DNA of 64,000 bases, taken from the IMG/VR virus record IMGVR_UViG_3300031758_000058, positions 1 to 64,000 of that record; one strand, given 5' to 3'. The notes beneath the pieces were generated by a model. The model searched no databases. It was not told the DNA's origin and saw only the letters and a list, made by a program, of their open reading frames with translations. Both the position numbers and the translations under genes were made by a program. Positions 54,143-63,999 of this stretch are shown piece by piece. The stretch is from a virus. Numbering within the stretch: the first letter of the stretch is position 1; each line of letters opens with the position of its first letter.

Positions 54143-55931
54143 CTGTAATTGGGTCGTTAACTTGTGTAGTGTTTATATTATTAACATTACTTCCTTCAGG
54201 TATTAATCTAAAAATGAAGTTTTCATGCACATAATGTTTGTTATTTAAAAAAGGTCTATCAACACCTCGTCCAATATCATCAATGAAACCATAAGGATAT
54301 ATATCTCTCCATCTGAAATCATTATTATAACTTGAGAAGAAAGCGTAAGTAGGTAAATTAACTAAAGGAAAATTTTGAGGATTACTTTCGTCACTTTGTT
54401 CTACATAATCAGAAAAAACTCTTATTTGAAACTTATAATGTGGTTTATAGTAATAACCTTCAGTATTTGGATTCGATTCACCAATAGGTGATGTTTTAAA
54501 TATTTTTTGATTAAAATTTATTTTTTGGTAATATTCAGACAAAACAGTTTCAGTTTGTGTCATATCATTCCATTCACAAATATCCCCATCAAGAGTATCT
54601 CCAACATTATATGGTAAATTGTAATAAAATCTTAAAGTGGTACCACCAGGTGATGTTTTATCATAAAAACTAGTTTGAACGTTTGTTAACGCTAACGTGT
54701 TTGTATCGTTCCACCATGTATTTAAATTTGGCCCGAGATTAAACTCCCATCCCTGTTTTAACCCCACCCCATTAACAATTGGTTTATTAAAAAATCCAAA
54801 ATATCCTCTGTTTACTACTGTAGTATAAAATTCAGTGACAGGTCTATTTAAATTATCTAAAAGGTTATTTATATCAACATCGTTTTTAAATGATAAGTTA
54901 TAACTTTGTGAACCCTCTTTTATTGAAATTCTTGGACTCAAGTTTGGAGTTAATGCCTTTGACTCATATTTTGTATTTGTACCAAATGGATTATTTTCAA
55001 AACCTGTTTTTGTTAATTCTGATTCATTGTAACTTGTAATAACTTTGTGTCTTCTTACGTAATATTTTGATTTTGATTCAGGATTACCTTTAGTTGTAAT
55101 TCGTTTCATTAATCCAATTGCACCATCATAAAAATTACCACAATCAGCATAACCTAAATTATATATTGTGAATATTCTATCTTGATTATTCGCATATGAA
55201 TCACCTAAAGTATAAACATCAAAGGTATTATTAGTGTTACAAGAAATTGTTAATTCAACACTATCACCTTCACTTAAATTATGATTAAATGGACACGTAA
55301 ATTGAATTACAGGTTTACCATTTATAAATTCATTACTTACTACAAATGGAATTCCATTCCCAATAATCCAATCAAAAGTATTACCATCATCTAATAAAAT
55401 TTGTAATTGTTTTGTATAATCACTTTCAAAAGGATATGTTAGATAAAAAAACCAATTGTAAAACGTTGCCTCTAAAGTATTAAATGGTACATGTGGAGTT
55501 TGGTTATTTTGAATGGTTGTATATCCAGGAACATTATAATCCGTTCTTATAAACTCAAACTCATGATATTGTGGTAAACCAGCCCAAGCAATTTCAAAAC
55601 TAGGGTCAGGATTACTATTTTGTAAAATTCTATACGTTTCAGGACTTATATAATATAAGTTCCTATTAATTGGTGAATACGGATTTGTAATTGGTTGTGT
55701 TAAACCAGAATAAGCATTTTCAAAAAGAAGGGTAAACTTACAAGTAAAATTAAAAATTGTTGATTGTTGCCTTTCGGTGTCAAACCTTAAAGCCAAATCA
55801 ATTCCTAAATTTCTTTCATACTCGGTGAGTTCCTTTAGAGTACTATCCAAAGTAACATTAATTTTAGTATCAATGTCAGGAGCACTTGCATATCTTGCAG
55901 TACCTTTTAATATTTGAAAATTATCATTCAA
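54129..55931 (-). CDS. Large tail/baseplate structural protein (600 aa)
   Basis: Begins MNDNFQILKGTARYASAPDI and continues as a beta-rich protein with many Asn, Tyr and Phe (FNFTCKFTLLFENAYSGLTQ; WAGLPQYHEFEFIRTDYNVP; NHNLSEGDSVELTIS). There is no membrane segment, coiled coil or active-site pattern. The ATG overlaps the end of the 1859-residue gene by 8 bases. Size and place suggest a baseplate hub or wedge subunit; the T4 counterpart, if any, is not recognisable from the residues. Confidence 0.68.
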   Translation of the reverse strand: MNDNFQILKGTARYASAPDIDTKINVTLDSTLKELTEYERNLGIDLALRFDTERQQSTIFNFTCKFTLLFENAYSGLTQPITNPYSPINRNLYYISPETYRILQNSNPDPSFEIAWAGLPQYHEFEFIRTDYNVPGYTTIQNNQTPHVPFNTLEATFYNWFFYLTYPFESDYTKQLQILLDDGNTFDWIIGNGIPFVVSNEFINGKPVIQFTCPFNHNLSEGDSVELTISCNTNNTFDVYTLGDSYANNQDRIFTIYNLGYADCGNFYDGAIGLMKRITTKGNPESKSKYYVRRHKVITSYNESELTKTGFENNPFGTNTKYESKALTPNLSPRISIKEGSQSYNLSFKNDVDINNLLDNLNRPVTEFYTTVVNRGYFGFFNKPIVNGVGLKQGWEFNLGPNLNTWWNDTNTLALTNVQTSFYDKTSPGGTTLRFYYNLPYNVGDTLDGDICEWNDMTQTETVLSEYYQKINFNQKIFKTSPIGESNPNTEGYYYKPHYKFQIRVFSDYVEQSDESNPQNFPLVNLPTYAFFSSYNNDFRWRDIYPYGFIDDIGRGVDRPFLNNKHYVHENFIFRLIPEGSNVNNINTTQVNDPITDGCE

Positions 55932-58900
55932 TTACTTCTTCTGTATTTACGTATTTTATTAAAAATCTATCTAACGCACTTCCACCTCTCTTTAAACCAA
56001 AATAGAAGTGGTTTGGCGCACCTACTAAAAATTGAGGATTAAAGTTTTGTGTCGGTATCGTATCTGTCGGTATATTATTTGAATCAAAGTTTATTAAAGT
56101 CCCTCTATAATTAGCCGCCAAGTTACCATCCACTTGGAAATATCGACTAGCGTTATTAAATCTATCTAATTTTTGGTACTTATATTGGAAAAATGAGTTA
56201 TTAAACTCACCTGTTGAGTCAGGATAATTTGTAACCCAATTGTTATTTTGTGAACCAAAAATTGTCCCATAGTCCATTGGTTGTCCGTTTTCATTATTCA
56301 TCTTAATTAATTTCCATAAATAAAATGGTACCTCTTGTGTCTTAACAGGAATTTCCGTAAAGTTGTATTGTGGAGGTGTATCAATTGTTGCCTGTGGATT
56401 CCATATAGTTCTTCTTGGTGAGATGTAATCCCTGTCTTGAGTATTTCCAGTCAATAACAAACCAAAGAATGGGAAATTATTTTCATCCCCCAAAATTACA
56501 GGTTGATAAATAGACGTTAAAGGTTGAGCGTAGTTTGAAACACTAAATGGTGAAATTCCAAACTCAGAATTTACTGATATCATTTGAGCGTAATCGGCAT
56601 CAACTAAAGCAGGTACTGTACTACTATTATTATTTTCCCATCGTCTGTTTTTAAAAAATCCTCTTACAGTTGGGTCATCAGTACCTTCATTAACACCCGG
56701 AGTTGTCGGTATTAAAAATTGTAAAAAGTTAGGATTTACTAAACGACTTAAAATAAACAAATTAAGAATTTCAGAAACATTGTTATAACTCGTAGATTTA
56801 ATTTTAGAAACAATGTAACCATCATAATCATCGTTATTAACTAATTCCTGAATAAAGTAAGCCTTTGGCCCTAAATCTAAAATTGTTGTAGGTGATTGTA
56901 AAAATTTATAATTACCAAAATCAATAGTATTACCAAAAGTTGTATTATTTTTACCGATAAATCCTTCAGTCACCGACCAAGGAGAACTTCTATAATAAAA
57001 GTTATTACTTGTTTCATGGAAATATATTGTATCTCTACAAAAAATACTGTACGGTCTATTATCAGTTCCTGTAAAAACTCTTTTATTATTAAACGGATAC
57101 GCATATAATGTACCATTTATCCACTGATTAGAAAATGAATGTGAAAACACATTAAAACATACCGCATTATTAACTTTAACTCTTTGTGACCATTCAACAA
57201 TTGACCTTATATCGTCAGGAATAGTCGCAATTAATTTTGATACCAAATTATAACATCCTGTACCGTAATTAAAGAATTTTTTATTACTTGAAGTTGGATT
57301 CATTAATTCTTCACAATCAGGTTTTATTGTAGGTACACCATTAATTAACTCATAACATTTTAACATTACCGCCTTTTCACAATCAGCAAGTGAATCCGCA
57401 ACTTCAGCGTAAGGTAAAAATTGATTAGTACTGTCATTAATTGAAAATGCCTGTTGTGTTACATTAGTTAATTCTGATTGTTCACCAGTATCATCATATT
57501 GGAAAATTGCAAATGTCGGGTTTTGATGCATAAAATAACTATTACCACCATTGATAGATTCAGATGTTGACGTTGGTAACCTGTCAGTTCTAACTACAAT
57601 TTTATTTTTATTAACAATATTAATGTTTGTAAATATTGAGTATCCATCAGTATTTGAATTGGCAAATGAGTTTGTACTATTGTATGATGGTGAAATAAAA
57701 CCTTTATTAGATAAGTAAAACGCTCGACTACAAGGTTCGTTAGAACATGATTCACATGAATCATCATAAAGTCCACTAATTCCAAAATTTAAAAAGTAAA
57801 ATGATTGACCTTCAAAGGTTGAGTAAGGTGAATAATATGCAAATGTTGTATCGGGGAAATTCCATCTATTAAAAGTAATAACCGTTGTAGTAGGTTTTGG
57901 TAGTACACAGTTTCCTTGCCCACTACCAGGACAATCATGACTAACATCAAAATAACCACCCATAAAATTAATGTTCAAGTTATTCCTAACATAACCCGCC
58001 GAAAAATCTAGGTATAACGGATTATAATCATTTGTTGAGAATTGTGGAGGTATTTGACCCGCCGCAGCACTTTGACCAAATGTTGTTCTATCAAATGATG
58101 AATAATAATTCATCATGTTAGTAGTATAAGGTGAAAATAAATTTTGAGTATATGAAAAAGCGTAACTATCATAAAACACAGTACCACCATATTGGTCAGC
58201 ATCATTATTAGTACCCAATTGATTATGCCTCACACAATGATAAGTTGAATATAAATTTGGTTGTAATGGTACATTTAATTTATAATAACCCTCAATATAA
58301 AAATTAGGGTTATTGAAAGTTTGATTTATCGTAGGTAAAGAACCATTACCATTAACATATCCAGCCCCTCCATAAGGTTGGATTTGGAAAAATGGTTCCA
58401 TATATATTCTTTGTTTAACTCTTGGTGAATGGACATCAACACCTCTCATTAAAATAACAATTTGATAATCATCAATATTTGTTATCAAATCACTTATACC
58501 CTCAATATTTTGAGGATTATCAAATCTCCTTACTCTTTGTCTATAACAACTAAATGTTTCATCCATAGTTGCCCATTCATAATGAGACATATTATAATTC
58601 CAAAAATCAGCAAATTTTGGAGCGTTATTATTTCCAAGTACGTCTGATGCAATTTGTTTATATTCTCCAATTGTCCAACCTGTTATTACTTGATAGTATT
58701 CAATATCTGATGGAAATCCTGTCGTTTTAGGTAAACTATCAAATCCTGATATATTATATGTTGTCATCATCTGACCAGCCGTTTGAGGATTTGTCCATCT
58801 TATATTAACATGTGATAAATTACTAGTAGTACCAGTCGCATATATCTCTCTTTGTTCTGAAAAATAATTTGGGTCATTAGACATGTCCCTATCTTGGAAT

Positions 58901-61503
58901 GAGACTATTTTACCAGTTTCTAATGGAGAAGCTGTCGGGTCAATCAACAATACCGTAAAATTATCCATATGGTATTTTGTTTGAGGATTGTTCAAATCAG
59001 GCTCAATTGACACTATCATTCTTGTTGAGCCGTAAAACAGATTAAAATTACCAAAATCAGTTTCAATATCAATACCCGTAAAATATCTTCCCTTATTGTT
59101 CCAAGAATTTAAAACTTCAGAGAAAGGTATATTAGTTGAAAAATGGTTGTTTGAAATTTGTTTAATGTCAGTTTCATTATTATTAACCTCAACTTCAACC
59201 TCAATGTCTGAGGTCACAATTGGAAATCTATCATATAAAAAGTATTGATTTGGATTTACATTTCCTGCATAAATCCCTGAAACATAGTCAGATTCAATAT
59301 TATCACTTTGATATATACTAAAATCTGTTGAGTCAATTAAAATACTTGTATTTAATAATGTAAATAAATTAGGTTGTCCAATCGCATCAAAATTGGCTCT
59401 TTGGTCATCTAATCGACAATTACATCTTTCACATCCATCTTCAGTATAAAGTAATAATGGTAATCCAAGATTTTTAAAAGGATTACCCGCAAATAAACTA
59501 GACACATCTATAGGTGTTAAACATGGTCTTTCAGGTCTACCTAATCTTCGTCTTATCCAATTTAATCCAATACATATACCACGTACAACACTCTGTATTA
59601 ATACGATAATACCCGCCAAAATTGGGCCAACAACTAACCATAAAAATCCTAAAATGTGAGCAATAATCATTAAAATCATTGCAATATATCTAAAAATTTC
59701 AAAGAATATGTTATATACTATATATGTAAAATTAACTCTAAAAAACGCATCATTAGTTGGGAATTTATTATATTCCCCAGTACATTTATCATCTAAAATA
59801 TTTTTAATACCTGTTGTATTCCAAGGTCTCCTTTCCGAAACATATCTATCCATCAACTGACTGACAGTATAAACTTTATTATACTGAAGTTCCATAAATG
59901 TGTCTTCACAATTTATTGCCGCTGATATATTCGCATAGTCAGTCCAATCTAAACTAAATGCATATGATTGTTCAAGTAAAAATCTATCCTCATCAATTTT
60001 CAAAAAGTTAATAATAGCGTCCGAGCCATTGTCTATCCTATCATAAACAAAATATAAAGATGCAAAATCTTCTGGATATATATTTTGTGAAAGATATTGA
60101 GTACCGTTTGAATAGAATATTTGGAAGTTTTCGACGTTTAATGTATTAGTTAGTCTATACACCTTATTAGTTTCAAATTCATTTAAATATTCTGATAAGT
60201 AAACATATTCCCCATTTTCGTTAGGGGAATTTGATGGGATATTTACAGATACAGGTATTCCTATTTGTTGATTAAAATTACTATCTAAATAAGGGTCGTC
60301 TGAATTAGTCCATCCATATTCTTTAATATTTGGAACTAAGAAATAAGCTCTTTTAGTACTTTCAGAAAGTTCAGGCCCTTGTTCCCATTTTACCTTAAAT
60401 CTATACTTACCTTTTGTCGGTATACCAACTTCAGGATTTTGAGTTATTTGTTGATTACCCTCTTCATCGGTATACACATAGTCAAGATTCATTGGAACCT
60501 CTAATAGCCAAGTTCCATTCTCATCAATTACTTTACCTCCATTTTCTAACTCAACTGTTTCTAATATAGGTAACCCATCACTATCAGTTCTATAACTTTG
60601 TCTAATCGCCAATATTTGTCCTGGCCCTGAAGTTAAGTCACACAAGTCACCCATAGTTTTTGGGATTTTACATTTGTCGTAAACGTTGTTATAACCTAAT
60701 TTAGTTTCATCAACTGTAGAAACCAATGAACCCATAAAAACTGCAGTAGGTGAAATAGTAACTTGAGCTTCAGCAGTTAAGTCAAAGTCAGTTCTTGCAA
60801 TATAATAATCACAAGTTTCTTGTTCACCATAAAATGGTGCAACTTGTACTGTTTTTGATATTGTTACAATTTGTGGTAATTCACTATAATTTTCAGAAAA
60901 CTTAAACTGTGCTCCGTTGACTTGTGATTCGGTTGCTCTACCAATTCTAATTAAATCCGCCGGTGTAAATGAAAACTCACCAATATCAGACAAGTCAACT
61001 TGCATGAATAAAGTGTGTTGTCCGGGTGGTACACCTAAAATCATAAAGTCACCTGAACCATTTGTGGTAACAACAAACTTAAAATACTTGTCGTAAACCT
61101 GAATTACTGACTTATTAGTTAAAGCATCATTTCTATCAGGAAAAGTCCCAACAGGAATGTGTCCTGTGTAAGAGGGTGTGTAAGGTAATAAATTGTATTT
61201 GTAACCATCTTCATTAACGTCATTAATTGTTCTGTATGGGTATAATGTACTAATTACAGTATCATTGATGTCTGCCTCATCTAAAGCAATAAAAATAGAT
61301 ATTTTAGCGTTAGGTAGACCAAATCCGTTATTACAGAAAACTCTACCAACAACTACTCCGTAGTCCGCACAAGCTCTAATGTAAGTGTCGTTTGGATTAA
61401 TTGATAATGATAATAATTCAAGTGTATCAAAATTTTGTTCAAGTTTTACCTGAATTACTTTATCAATCCCTAACTCTGTTCTAATTCTATAAGATGAAGA
61501 CAT
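55924..61503 (-). CDS. Very large baseplate protein with internal hydrophobic segment (1859 aa)
   Basis: Probably the largest baseplate component, directly after gp6. The N-terminal region (about 45-185) looks like a carboxypeptidase-regulatory/transthyretin-like sandwich (GRVFCNNGFGLPNAKISIFI; GDFMILGVPPGQHTLFMQV). At about 590-640 there is a long hydrophobic stretch (FFEIFRYIAMILMIIAHILG; VGPILAGIIVLIQSVV) ending in a basic run RRRLGRPERP and then a CERCNC cluster (about 694). That pattern, two membrane helices with a positive flank, is very odd in a virion protein. The remainder is beta-rich with scattered Cys (YDDSCESCSNEPCS). A TATTTAT element precedes it. Possible membrane-active tail protein; function unproven. 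Confidence 0.75.
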   Translation of the reverse strand: MSSSYRIRTELGIDKVIQVKLEQNFDTLELLSLSINPNDTYIRACADYGVVVGRVFCNNGFGLPNAKISIFIALDEADINDTVISTLYPYRTINDVNEDGYKYNLLPYTPSYTGHIPVGTFPDRNDALTNKSVIQVYDKYFKFVVTTNGSGDFMILGVPPGQHTLFMQVDLSDIGEFSFTPADLIRIGRATESQVNGAQFKFSENYSELPQIVTISKTVQVAPFYGEQETCDYYIARTDFDLTAEAQVTISPTAVFMGSLVSTVDETKLGYNNVYDKCKIPKTMGDLCDLTSGPGQILAIRQSYRTDSDGLPILETVELENGGKVIDENGTWLLEVPMNLDYVYTDEEGNQQITQNPEVGIPTKGKYRFKVKWEQGPELSESTKRAYFLVPNIKEYGWTNSDDPYLDSNFNQQIGIPVSVNIPSNSPNENGEYVYLSEYLNEFETNKVYRLTNTLNVENFQIFYSNGTQYLSQNIYPEDFASLYFVYDRIDNGSDAIINFLKIDEDRFLLEQSYAFSLDWTDYANISAAINCEDTFMELQYNKVYTVSQLMDRYVSERRPWNTTGIKNILDDKCTGEYNKFPTNDAFFRVNFTYIVYNIFFEIFRYIAMILMIIAHILGFLWLVVGPILAGIIVLIQSVVRGICIGLNWIRRRLGRPERPCLTPIDVSSLFAGNPFKNLGLPLLLYTEDGCERCNCRLDDQRANFDAIGQPNLFTLLNTSILIDSTDFSIYQSDNIESDYVSGIYAGNVNPNQYFLYDRFPIVTSDIEVEVEVNNNETDIKQISNNHFSTNIPFSEVLNSWNNKGRYFTGIDIETDFGNFNLFYGSTRMIVSIEPDLNNPQTKYHMDNFTVLLIDPTASPLETGKIVSFQDRDMSNDPNYFSEQREIYATGTTSNLSHVNIRWTNPQTAGQMMTTYNISGFDSLPKTTGFPSDIEYYQVITGWTIGEYKQIASDVLGNNNAPKFADFWNYNMSHYEWATMDETFSCYRQRVRRFDNPQNIEGISDLITNIDDYQIVILMRGVDVHSPRVKQRIYMEPFFQIQPYGGAGYVNGNGSLPTINQTFNNPNFYIEGYYKLNVPLQPNLYSTYHCVRHNQLGTNNDADQYGGTVFYDSYAFSYTQNLFSPYTTNMMNYYSSFDRTTFGQSAAAGQIPPQFSTNDYNPLYLDFSAGYVRNNLNINFMGGYFDVSHDCPGSGQGNCVLPKPTTTVITFNRWNFPDTTFAYYSPYSTFEGQSFYFLNFGISGLYDDSCESCSNEPCSRAFYLSNKGFISPSYNSTNSFANSNTDGYSIFTNINIVNKNKIVVRTDRLPTSTSESINGGNSYFMHQNPTFAIFQYDDTGEQSELTNVTQQAFSINDSTNQFLPYAEVADSLADCEKAVMLKCYELINGVPTIKPDCEELMNPTSSNKKFFNYGTGCYNLVSKLIATIPDDIRSIVEWSQRVKVNNAVCFNVFSHSFSNQWINGTLYAYPFNNKRVFTGTDNRPYSIFCRDTIYFHETSNNFYYRSSPWSVTEGFIGKNNTTFGNTIDFGNYKFLQSPTTILDLGPKAYFIQELVNNDDYDGYIVSKIKSTSYNNVSEILNLFILSRLVNPNFLQFLIPTTPGVNEGTDDPTVRGFFKNRRWENNNSSTVPALVDADYAQMISVNSEFGISPFSVSNYAQPLTSIYQPVILGDENNFPFFGLLLTGNTQDRDYISPRRTIWNPQATIDTPPQYNFTEIPVKTQEVPFYLWKLIKMNNENGQPMDYGTIFGSQNNNWVTNYPDSTGEFNNSFFQYKYQKLDRFNNASRYFQVDGNLAANYRGTLINFDSNNIPTDTIPTQNFNPQFLVGAPNHFYFGLKRGGSALDRFLIKYVNTEEVIE

Positions 61504-61515
61504 GTGTGTTTTTTA

Positions 61516-61522
61516 ATAAATA
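61516..61522 (-). promoter_or_regulatory. TATTTAT element before the 1859-residue gene
   Basis: Coding-strand TATTTAT 12 nt before the ATG at 61503, within AACTATTTAT, which also occurs before the adhesin at 45182-46186. Confidence 0.3.
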
Positions 61523-61554
61523 GTTTACACACGATTTTCAAAAAATAAATGATG

Positions 61555-63426
61555 TTAACTGAAATTAACTGTTGTTAGATTTTTAATCGACACTTTAATG
61601 TCTTTATCAGGGAATCTAACATTAAAAATCTGATTTGGTTCAGCGTAAATAGTATCCTCTATAACCTTAATTTCTTTTGTTGTTGTATTAGAATATGATT
61701 GAGAAACTTGTGATGATGAATATAATCCACCAACTCGGTTATAAACATTTATAGATGCAACAGTAATAACACCTTCCTCACTTTGTATTAATGCTCTCAA
61801 TTGTGATATATAAAGATTTTCACCCATACCTCGATTACTTGGACTCATATAGGTATTAATCTTTGATATAATATTTGAAATTACAACGCCCTGATTTTGT
61901 GAACTATTAAGAACAATAAAAATATCAAATGCTAAATCAATAACTTGAGCCGGAAGAACCTGAATATAATCATTCATCATTCTGTAATTTGACAAATAGG
62001 TAGCAATGTTAGTTTTTAATGTATTAGAAATTGTTTCAGTCAATGCTCCATTTGAATCATAGGATAAAATCTGAACATTTATTTTATTATCGACTTCAGT
62101 AATCGCAACTTTTGCAGGTGCTCCAAATCTTGAAGGCATTTTTCTAATTATAGCCTCGTAGTCATTAATCGTTACTGCTCTGTTTTGTGCCGCAAAGTTA
62201 AATGTGATTAAATTTCTAATTTCTTCAATACTTGGATAATTTGCCCCTCCAATCGCAGGTAATACATTATTACAAGATAAAGAATTAATTACCGCAGTAA
62301 CTTTATTTTGGTCACTACCATATACATTAAAGTTTACAGTTCCAAGTTGAGTAATTGAGCCTGGCCCAAGATTACTCACCAATCCACCTCCAACACGATA
62401 CTGAACAAATAATGTGGAATTACCTTTAAGAGTTGAACCTAAAGAATAGTTATTTTGATATTTTGAAATATCTAAAGGAGTTCCATTAGTGGTAAATTGT
62501 CTTAGTAATTCATCTGAAGATGTGTTTCCTCCACCAAAAGTTAATTTTAAAAATCCTTGTGGAGTATATTCAGTAATAAACTTTTGATTTGTTTTATAAT
62601 AACGACCAACTTTAACACCTGTTTCATCCTGTGGTTTTGTTGGGTCTTCAATAAAAATACTATCTTGAGCTAAAGCTTCAACTTCAAACCATTTGTTAGT
62701 TAAGTTTGTAGTATCCATAAACTCTTGAGCTGAAGGAATATTGTTGTAATTCGTACCATCTTTTAGAATAACACCTGTTACACCTAATACATTTTTTTCA
62801 GGTAAGAAAAATTCAAAAAATGGTCTTGTTTCAGGAGTATTAATAACTCTTTTGAATACTTTTGTAATACCATTAATAACAACTTCTCTTTTTGTAATTG
62901 TATAGTTAATTAATATATTGTTAGCATCAAAGTTAGGAATTACAGTTCTATTAACAATCCCTTCACTATTAAAGTCATTACCAAAATCAACATCGTATAA
63001 AGTTTCAAAAGTTTGTCCAGCACCAATCACCTGACTACCTTTAGCTAAAATTCCAAAATAAGCAGAGTCTGGTGGTTGTAATGTACCTGTGCTAGATTGT
63101 ACTGCCGGAGCGTCACCAAATGGTGGAACTTGTACTGAGAAATCAACCAATGAAATTGAAGGTCTCATTCCAGGAATTTTTAAACCATAGGTTCGAGCAA
63201 TATTATAAAGTGAACTTGGTTGTTGTGCAAATTGTAAAACAGTTTCTTGTAAACTTCTATCAATGTGATAATTTAAGTTATCGGTAACCGCAGCATTTAA
63301 ATCAAGTAAAACAGAAAAAACAGATGCATCATTTACGTTTTGAATTAAATCAGGATAATAAGTTCTAACATAGTTTATTAACTCTAATCTAATTGCCTGA
63401 AAATCTCTTGTAGTATATGATATCAT
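61555..63426 (-). CDS. 6: Baseplate wedge protein, gp6/baseplate J-like (623 aa)
   Basis: Core wedge subunit that links baseplate wedges in contractile tails. The N-terminus YTTRDFQAIRLELINYVRTY, then DASVFSVLLDLNAAVTDNLN and SSLYNIARTYGLKIPGMRPS, is the hallmark of gp6/Mu-gp47-type J proteins; a C-terminal region with NDYEAIIRKMPSRFGAPAKV and the GVITVASINVYN end also matches the family. About 623 residues compares with 660 for T4 gp6. It lies 4 bases after gp25, as in T4-like operons. Confident assignment. Confidence 0.92.
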   Translation of the reverse strand: MISYTTRDFQAIRLELINYVRTYYPDLIQNVNDASVFSVLLDLNAAVTDNLNYHIDRSLQETVLQFAQQPSSLYNIARTYGLKIPGMRPSISLVDFSVQVPPFGDAPAVQSSTGTLQPPDSAYFGILAKGSQVIGAGQTFETLYDVDFGNDFNSEGIVNRTVIPNFDANNILINYTITKREVVINGITKVFKRVINTPETRPFFEFFLPEKNVLGVTGVILKDGTNYNNIPSAQEFMDTTNLTNKWFEVEALAQDSIFIEDPTKPQDETGVKVGRYYKTNQKFITEYTPQGFLKLTFGGGNTSSDELLRQFTTNGTPLDISKYQNNYSLGSTLKGNSTLFVQYRVGGGLVSNLGPGSITQLGTVNFNVYGSDQNKVTAVINSLSCNNVLPAIGGANYPSIEEIRNLITFNFAAQNRAVTINDYEAIIRKMPSRFGAPAKVAITEVDNKINVQILSYDSNGALTETISNTLKTNIATYLSNYRMMNDYIQVLPAQVIDLAFDIFIVLNSSQNQGVVISNIISKINTYMSPSNRGMGENLYISQLRALIQSEEGVITVASINVYNRVGGLYSSSQVSQSYSNTTTKEIKVIEDTIYAEPNQIFNVRFPDKDIKVSIKNLTTVNFS

Positions 63427-63430
63427 AGTT

Positions 63431-63883
63431 TTATATATTAATAATTACAAACCCCGGTGTATTAAATACATTATTTGTAATATTATAATTTATTCTTACT
63501 TTAGCAGTGTACTCAACTTCAGGAGTGTTAGTAAAATTAAATTCAGTCGCCGACTCATTATTAATTTGTAAAGTATCTTGAGTAGCGACCGCAGGTTCAA
63601 TTTTAACTGAAGTAATAGTTAATCCTGGTATGTAAGTCTCAACCGCTTCTTTTATTTCTGTTTCTATTTGGTCAAAAGTAGGACTATCAAGTGGTTCAAA
63701 AATAAACTCATATAATCTTGTCCCAAAGTTTGGCATAAAGTATCTACTACCCTTTCTTGTAAGTAATAAATGTATTAAACTACTTCTAATTTCTTCTTCA
63801 CTTGTGTCCGATAAATCCAAAAATTTACCATTTAATGAATCTTTAAAAGGAAAAGTAATACCGTATGTTACACCATTTGCCAT
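63431..63883 (-). CDS. 25: Baseplate wedge protein, gp25-like (150 aa)
   Basis: Lysozyme-like-fold wedge protein that initiates sheath assembly. GITFPFKDSLNGKFLDLSD, RSSLIHLLLTRKGSRYFMPN and FGTRLYEFIFEPLDSPTFDQ are the diagnostic gp25/GPW motifs, including the RKGxR...PxFGTxLxxxxFEP core. Length is normal for the family (T4 gp25 is 132). A promoter-like TTGATA-N17-TATTTA lies right upstream, so it may begin the baseplate transcript. Confidence 0.94.
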   Translation of the reverse strand: MANGVTYGITFPFKDSLNGKFLDLSDTSEEEIRSSLIHLLLTRKGSRYFMPNFGTRLYEFIFEPLDSPTFDQIETEIKEAVETYIPGLTITSVKIEPAVATQDTLQINNESATEFNFTNTPEVEYTAKVRINYNITNNVFNTPGFVIINI

Positions 63884-63888
63884 ATCAA

Positions 63889-63918
63889 ATAAATACTGAA
63901 AAATTAAATTTATATCAA
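63889..63918 (-). promoter_or_regulatory. Promoter-like sequence before gp25
   Basis: Minus strand: TTGATA (63913-63918), 17 nt, TATTTA (63890-63895), then 6 nt to the ATG at 63881-63883. It overlaps the stop codon of the upstream partial gene. The arrangement repeats the short -10-to-ATG spacing of the primase and 65-residue genes. Confidence 0.4.
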
Positions 63919-63999
63919 AACAATAATTTTACCCTCAATAGTTTTTGGAGTTTCATTATCATATTCAAATTCTACAAATTCTTGTTTAAGTAGATATTC
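63910..63999 (-). CDS. C-terminal fragment of an unidentified tail gene
   Basis: Open to the right edge of the window; the visible 29 residues include EYLLKQEFVEFEYDNETPKT and end KIIVLI before TAA (63910-63912). The fragment is too short to assign. Its place just before gp25 suggests a baseplate or hub gene. Confidence 0.5.
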   Translation of the reverse strand, partial: EYLLKQEFVEFEYDNETPKTIEGKIIVLI

